Shown here: in pieces, positions 61,513-64,000 of the stretch
Layout: each line of letters starts with the position of its first letter
How positions within the stretch are numbered: position 1 is the stretch's first letter
NCBI GenBank assembly: GCA_905331475.1
Contig: CAJNYU010002346.1
Span: 124,001 to 188,000 of the forward strand
DNA: 64,000 nucleotides
Source: Rotaria socialis
Taxonomy: Eukaryota; Rotifera; Eurotatoria; Philodinida; Philodinidae
Direction of reading: 5' to 3'
Translations under genes and position numbers: made by a program
The notes under the pieces: generated by a model
Told to the model about the DNA's origin: nothing
The model's input: only the letters and a program-made list of their open reading frames with translations
The model's database searches: none

Positions 61513-63407
61513 GGATTAGGATTAAAACGAAAACGATGATGATCGAAAAGATACTGTTGTTGTGGTGGTGGTGGTGGTGGTGGTTGAAAAAATTGATGAG
61601 ATACATTCGGTGGTGAAGGAGTTGCAGTAGCTAGTAAACGTTGATGTTTTAGGGAATCCGGTGACGAAGTATTAGATGAACAAGATGATGCTGTTGGATA
61701 GAATCCATTTGTTGAAAAACATCCCGTATCATACATGATTCGTTAAATGATGTATGTATAATTAGTGAAAAAAAACAACAACAATGCAGATTTAAGATGA
61801 ATGTTCAATATCGATTATGATTATGATTATTGTTGTTGTTGTTGTTGTTGTTATGTTTGCTTTTATTTTTGTTGACAGTCGACCGATGACAATGAGAGTG
61901 GCTATCTTTTGACAGGATGATATTCTCGACATGCATGCGTCTCGGCCATAGGTCGTAGTTGTTCAATGTGCAATGCTGCAGTATGTGTATGTGTGTGTAC
62001 TTTAGCTCGTTCTTTTTTCCTCCTCTTTTCTTCTCCTTTTCGCTGTCCATACAATTAGAATAACTGTAGAACGAGCGACAACGAACACACACACATCTAC
62101 ACATATGCATACATACATAAATAAAAAAAAAGAATAACGGAACACTCATTGCCGCTGCCACAGTGCTGTTCGTTCGCCTCTAGTAGCGTAGGTTTTTTTC
62201 TTCTTGTTCTTTTCTCTCAAACTTCCCATTTAGTAGGGTATAACCGTATGAAAATAAACACAAACGAACATACAATAGTTGAACTACTACCAACTAATGG
62301 TGATGTTTGTTTTCGCGAAAGATTCTTCCCTTTGCTAGCAGAAAATAGAAGAAAGAAAAGAGAGAACATGAACAATGCACACGTACGTGTATTCATACAG
62401 CTGACGATCAGATATTTGTATACATATATGTACGTGCCTATGTGCATGTATGTATGTATAAAAAGATTTATCCTTATCAAAGACAAAGAACTCATACATT
62501 GATGAAGAATGAAAAGAGAAGAAAAGTATTTATCACAAAGACTTTATCGATTACTAATTGTACAGAAACAAAAAACCTTGTCATTTGTCATTTTAGATAT
62601 GTCTCTAACATCTAAGACATCAGACATTAAAATGACACTAGCTAAAGATAAATAATGAATAGAATATGATAGCTTAAAAGTAATAAAATATGCAATTCGT
62701 TGATCAATCAATAGAAAAAAAATATATATATATATATATCTAGTAATATTTGACATAATCTCTTGTCGAACTATATTTCTCAATACTATTTTTATTTATT
62801 AATGATACATTTAATCAGATATGACGTACAAACAACGAGATAAAATATGAATATAATATTTATTTTTAAAATAGAAAAGATCTTTTGTTTCGCATATTTA
62901 TTTTTAAACAAAAAATAATGATTTTATCTGATTTATTTGATTAGATATAATAATAGAATAGAATAATAACAATATTAACATCCGGATCAATAGCATCGTT
63001 TTTTTTTCTTAAATTTTATTTATCTAATTAATAAAGTAAAATCACTTACCATGTACTTCTTTGACTTCATTATCAACTTGAACACGAAATATTTGTCCAG
63101 GTTTAACGAGAATTCTCGCAATAGAAGAACGTTGTGTTCCTAGTGGTAAATCGGCTGATGTTGCTTCGGAAAACGAAGCTTCGGCAGTGATCATATTAGA
63201 TGTTTGCATTTGATTTGTTTCTGATAATTCATCGATTGTATTTTCAGTTGCAATATCAGTTTGCTCGGATTCGGAAACTATTAGTGGTTCTTCAATTTTT
63301 TCGTCCGAATTAGCAACATCCGACGGTACCATTGATGACGAGACGACATTTTGATCATTGTCATCAATATGATTCGAATGTTCTGACGAATCCAACGTAG
63401 ACGTCAT
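53524..63407 (-). CDS. FNDC3: FNDC3-family protein: Pro-rich N-terminus, nine FN3 domains, C-terminal membrane anchor
   Basis: Orthologue of vertebrate FNDC3A/B, tail-anchored proteins of Golgi/ER membranes implicated in cell adhesion and spermatogenesis. Nineteen exons, first 63050-63407 and last 53524-54137, total 1359 residues. Exon 1 ends with LVKPGQIFRVQVDNEVKEVHG and exon 2 begins GPATVRMISENGPAFPLPLH, reproducing the FNDC3 segment IQGPAEVPMMSPNGSIPPIH. Exons 2-5 are Pro-, His-, Asn- and Ser-rich. FN3 domains run from residue about 420 (IESRSALVRIQPPTL) to 1240; well-conserved links include LYRNTEYKFRV, GGHSDPSDITQIRT, GLLPGRPYIFQVRAFNRAG, YLDVLSGPGVPEAPRNF and DSGAGPWSDIYTFTT. The end has SPFSPATHFVLPRPEDL, a Ser-rich linker, LTDQQWAIVIFVGFTLLAIF (helix) and a short Ser-rich tail, as in vertebrates (TDEQFAAIIVLGFATLSILF). 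The first intron is about 2.7 kb; others are mostly 50-150 nt. Confidence 0.95.
61349..61736 (-). CDS. Candidate alternative first coding exon of FNDC3
   Basis: Lies inside the first FNDC3 intron on the same strand. An ATG at 61736 opens a 129-codon low-complexity frame (MYDTGCFSTNGFYPTASSCS, a Pro run, an Asn run, a Ser run, then HDQLHLWLAAQSSGQQPQQS). A GTAGGT donor at 61348 leaves the codon in phase 1, exactly the phase needed to join FNDC3 exon 2 at 60389. It would swap the acidic N-terminus encoded by 63050-63407 for a Pro/Asn/Ser-rich one. If not spliced the frame ends at 61317. Homology gives no support because the sequence is low complexity; RNA evidence would decide. Confidence 0.45.
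61481..61511 (-). repeat. ATT microsatellite encoding Asn run
   Basis: Ten ATT triplets (AAT codons on the minus strand) inside the candidate alternative FNDC3 exon; read as Asn there. A separate CATA tetranucleotide run lies at 61113-61131. Confidence 0.8.
61737..63049. other. FNDC3 intron 1, 5' part, with simple repeats
   Basis: No separate gene supported. Contains TTG repeats near 61830-61853, GTGTGTGT near 61985, CACACACA near 62088, and a (TA)n run at 62722-62739. If the exon at 61349-61736 is genuine, its promoter lies here. Confidence 0.5.
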
Positions 63408-64000
63408 TAAAAATACTGTGAATTGAACGATAGAAAATCACGAGAAAAAAATTAAATAACGCCGTCGACGACGAAGATTATGAAAAACCACCAAAATCAT
63501 CTGAAATATGATAGAGATAAAAGAAAAAGAGTTTGTGGGAATGATGCAAAAAAAACTGCAGACATTGCGTTGAACTTTCTTCGTCATCACAATCATCATT
63601 TTTTTTGCTTATTCTTCTGTTTTTTTTTCTTTTTCTCTTTTTCCTCTTATTCTTTAGAATGATGAGAACATAGACATATATATAAAAAAAAACTCATGCA
63701 TGTTGTGCTAGTGAATGACGACATGAGCTAATCAAAGCGAAAAAAAGAAAAAAACCTTTAACGATGACAATCAACCATGGGCAACTAGTCAACATGAAAG
63801 AGGTTTTAATGATAAATGATGGAGATTGTAGGCGGAACGTGACTTCAATATTTTTGTTCTATTAAATCTCGAGTACCTTCGCCCTTTTGCTTTACTATTT
63901 ATTTCTCCCGGCTCTTTCTCTCTCTTTCTCTGATGCTGTTGTTCCTTTAATACTGCATCGTTAGTTCGAACAATATCCTTCAAATAATCATATGTTAGAT
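63408..64000. other. 5' flank of FNDC3
   Basis: Immediate upstream region of the FNDC3 start (minus strand). Holds A-rich and CT-rich tracts (63630-63650, 63915-63932). No other gene recognised up to the window end. Confidence 0.5.

Noticed and set aside
63789-63983. 64-codon minus-strand frame rich in Lys/Arg near the window end.
   Set aside because: No motif, no conserved start context, and it lies in the FNDC3 5' flank; probably chance.

Overview
The window is nuclear DNA from an invertebrate animal, most likely a bdelloid rotifer. The metazoan signature is clear: T-box, NEDD4-type HECT ligase, FNDC3, Kirrel-type Ig protein, TBATA, CHCHD4/MIA40 and a class A GPCR, all AT-rich and cut by many short GT-AG introns (mostly 50-100 nt). 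The bdelloid assignment is an inference. It rests on an ADP-ribosyltransferase fused to TPR-like repeats, GIMAP-like AIG1 GTPases, the remnant of a fungal/bacterial-type GH5 glucanase (likely acquired horizontally) and many small non-autonomous DNA transposons.

Layout. 1-1520: 5' part of a Tbx1/10-class T-box gene (minus). 5101-5782: a near-perfect palindromic TA-flanked MITE beside a broken GH5 glucanase pseudogene. 6612-9141: a three-exon hexokinase-fold gene that has lost essentially every catalytic motif. 9338-11239: TBATA homologue (minus), converging on it and needing a 4-nt microexon. 13255-14760: tandem/inverted repeat block with a hAT-type MITE. 15771-18342: peptide-type GPCR. 18757-19083: second hAT-type MITE. 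20629-24338: NEDD4-like E3 ligase (minus, 19 exons). 25756-26851: transposon debris inside decayed coding sequence. 27292-28173: intronless BMT5-like protein. 29229-29272: degenerate hammerhead-ribozyme-like motif. 31540-37393: two tandem GIMAP-like genes (the first frameshifted) facing an ART-TPR gene, possibly a defence-type cluster. 37979-38176: orphan fragment of transcription factor SPT5. 39560-41415: phospholipase B1-like GDSL enzyme (minus). 42350-45171: a three-level nest of TIR elements. 45478-47096: EF-hand protein, MIA40 (minus) and a small unknown gene sharing a 55-bp divergent promoter with MIA40. 47566-47889: another MITE. 48301-49414: FkbM-type methyltransferase. 49809-52657: Kirrel/SYG-1-like five-Ig adhesion receptor. 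53524-63407: FNDC3 (minus, 19 exons, nine FN3 domains, C-terminal membrane anchor) with a candidate alternative first exon.

There is no operon logic; these are independent eukaryotic transcription units. Exon models were built by hand from GT/AG sites and reading phase. For the complete multi-exon genes the summed exon lengths are divisible by three, but single-base coordinate slips are possible. The most novel candidates are the hexokinase-like pseudoenzyme, the TBATA microexon, the CAC-type MIA40, the FkbM gene that is in frame only if a 25-nt GT...AG segment is removed, and the nested-transposon locus with its built-in empty site.
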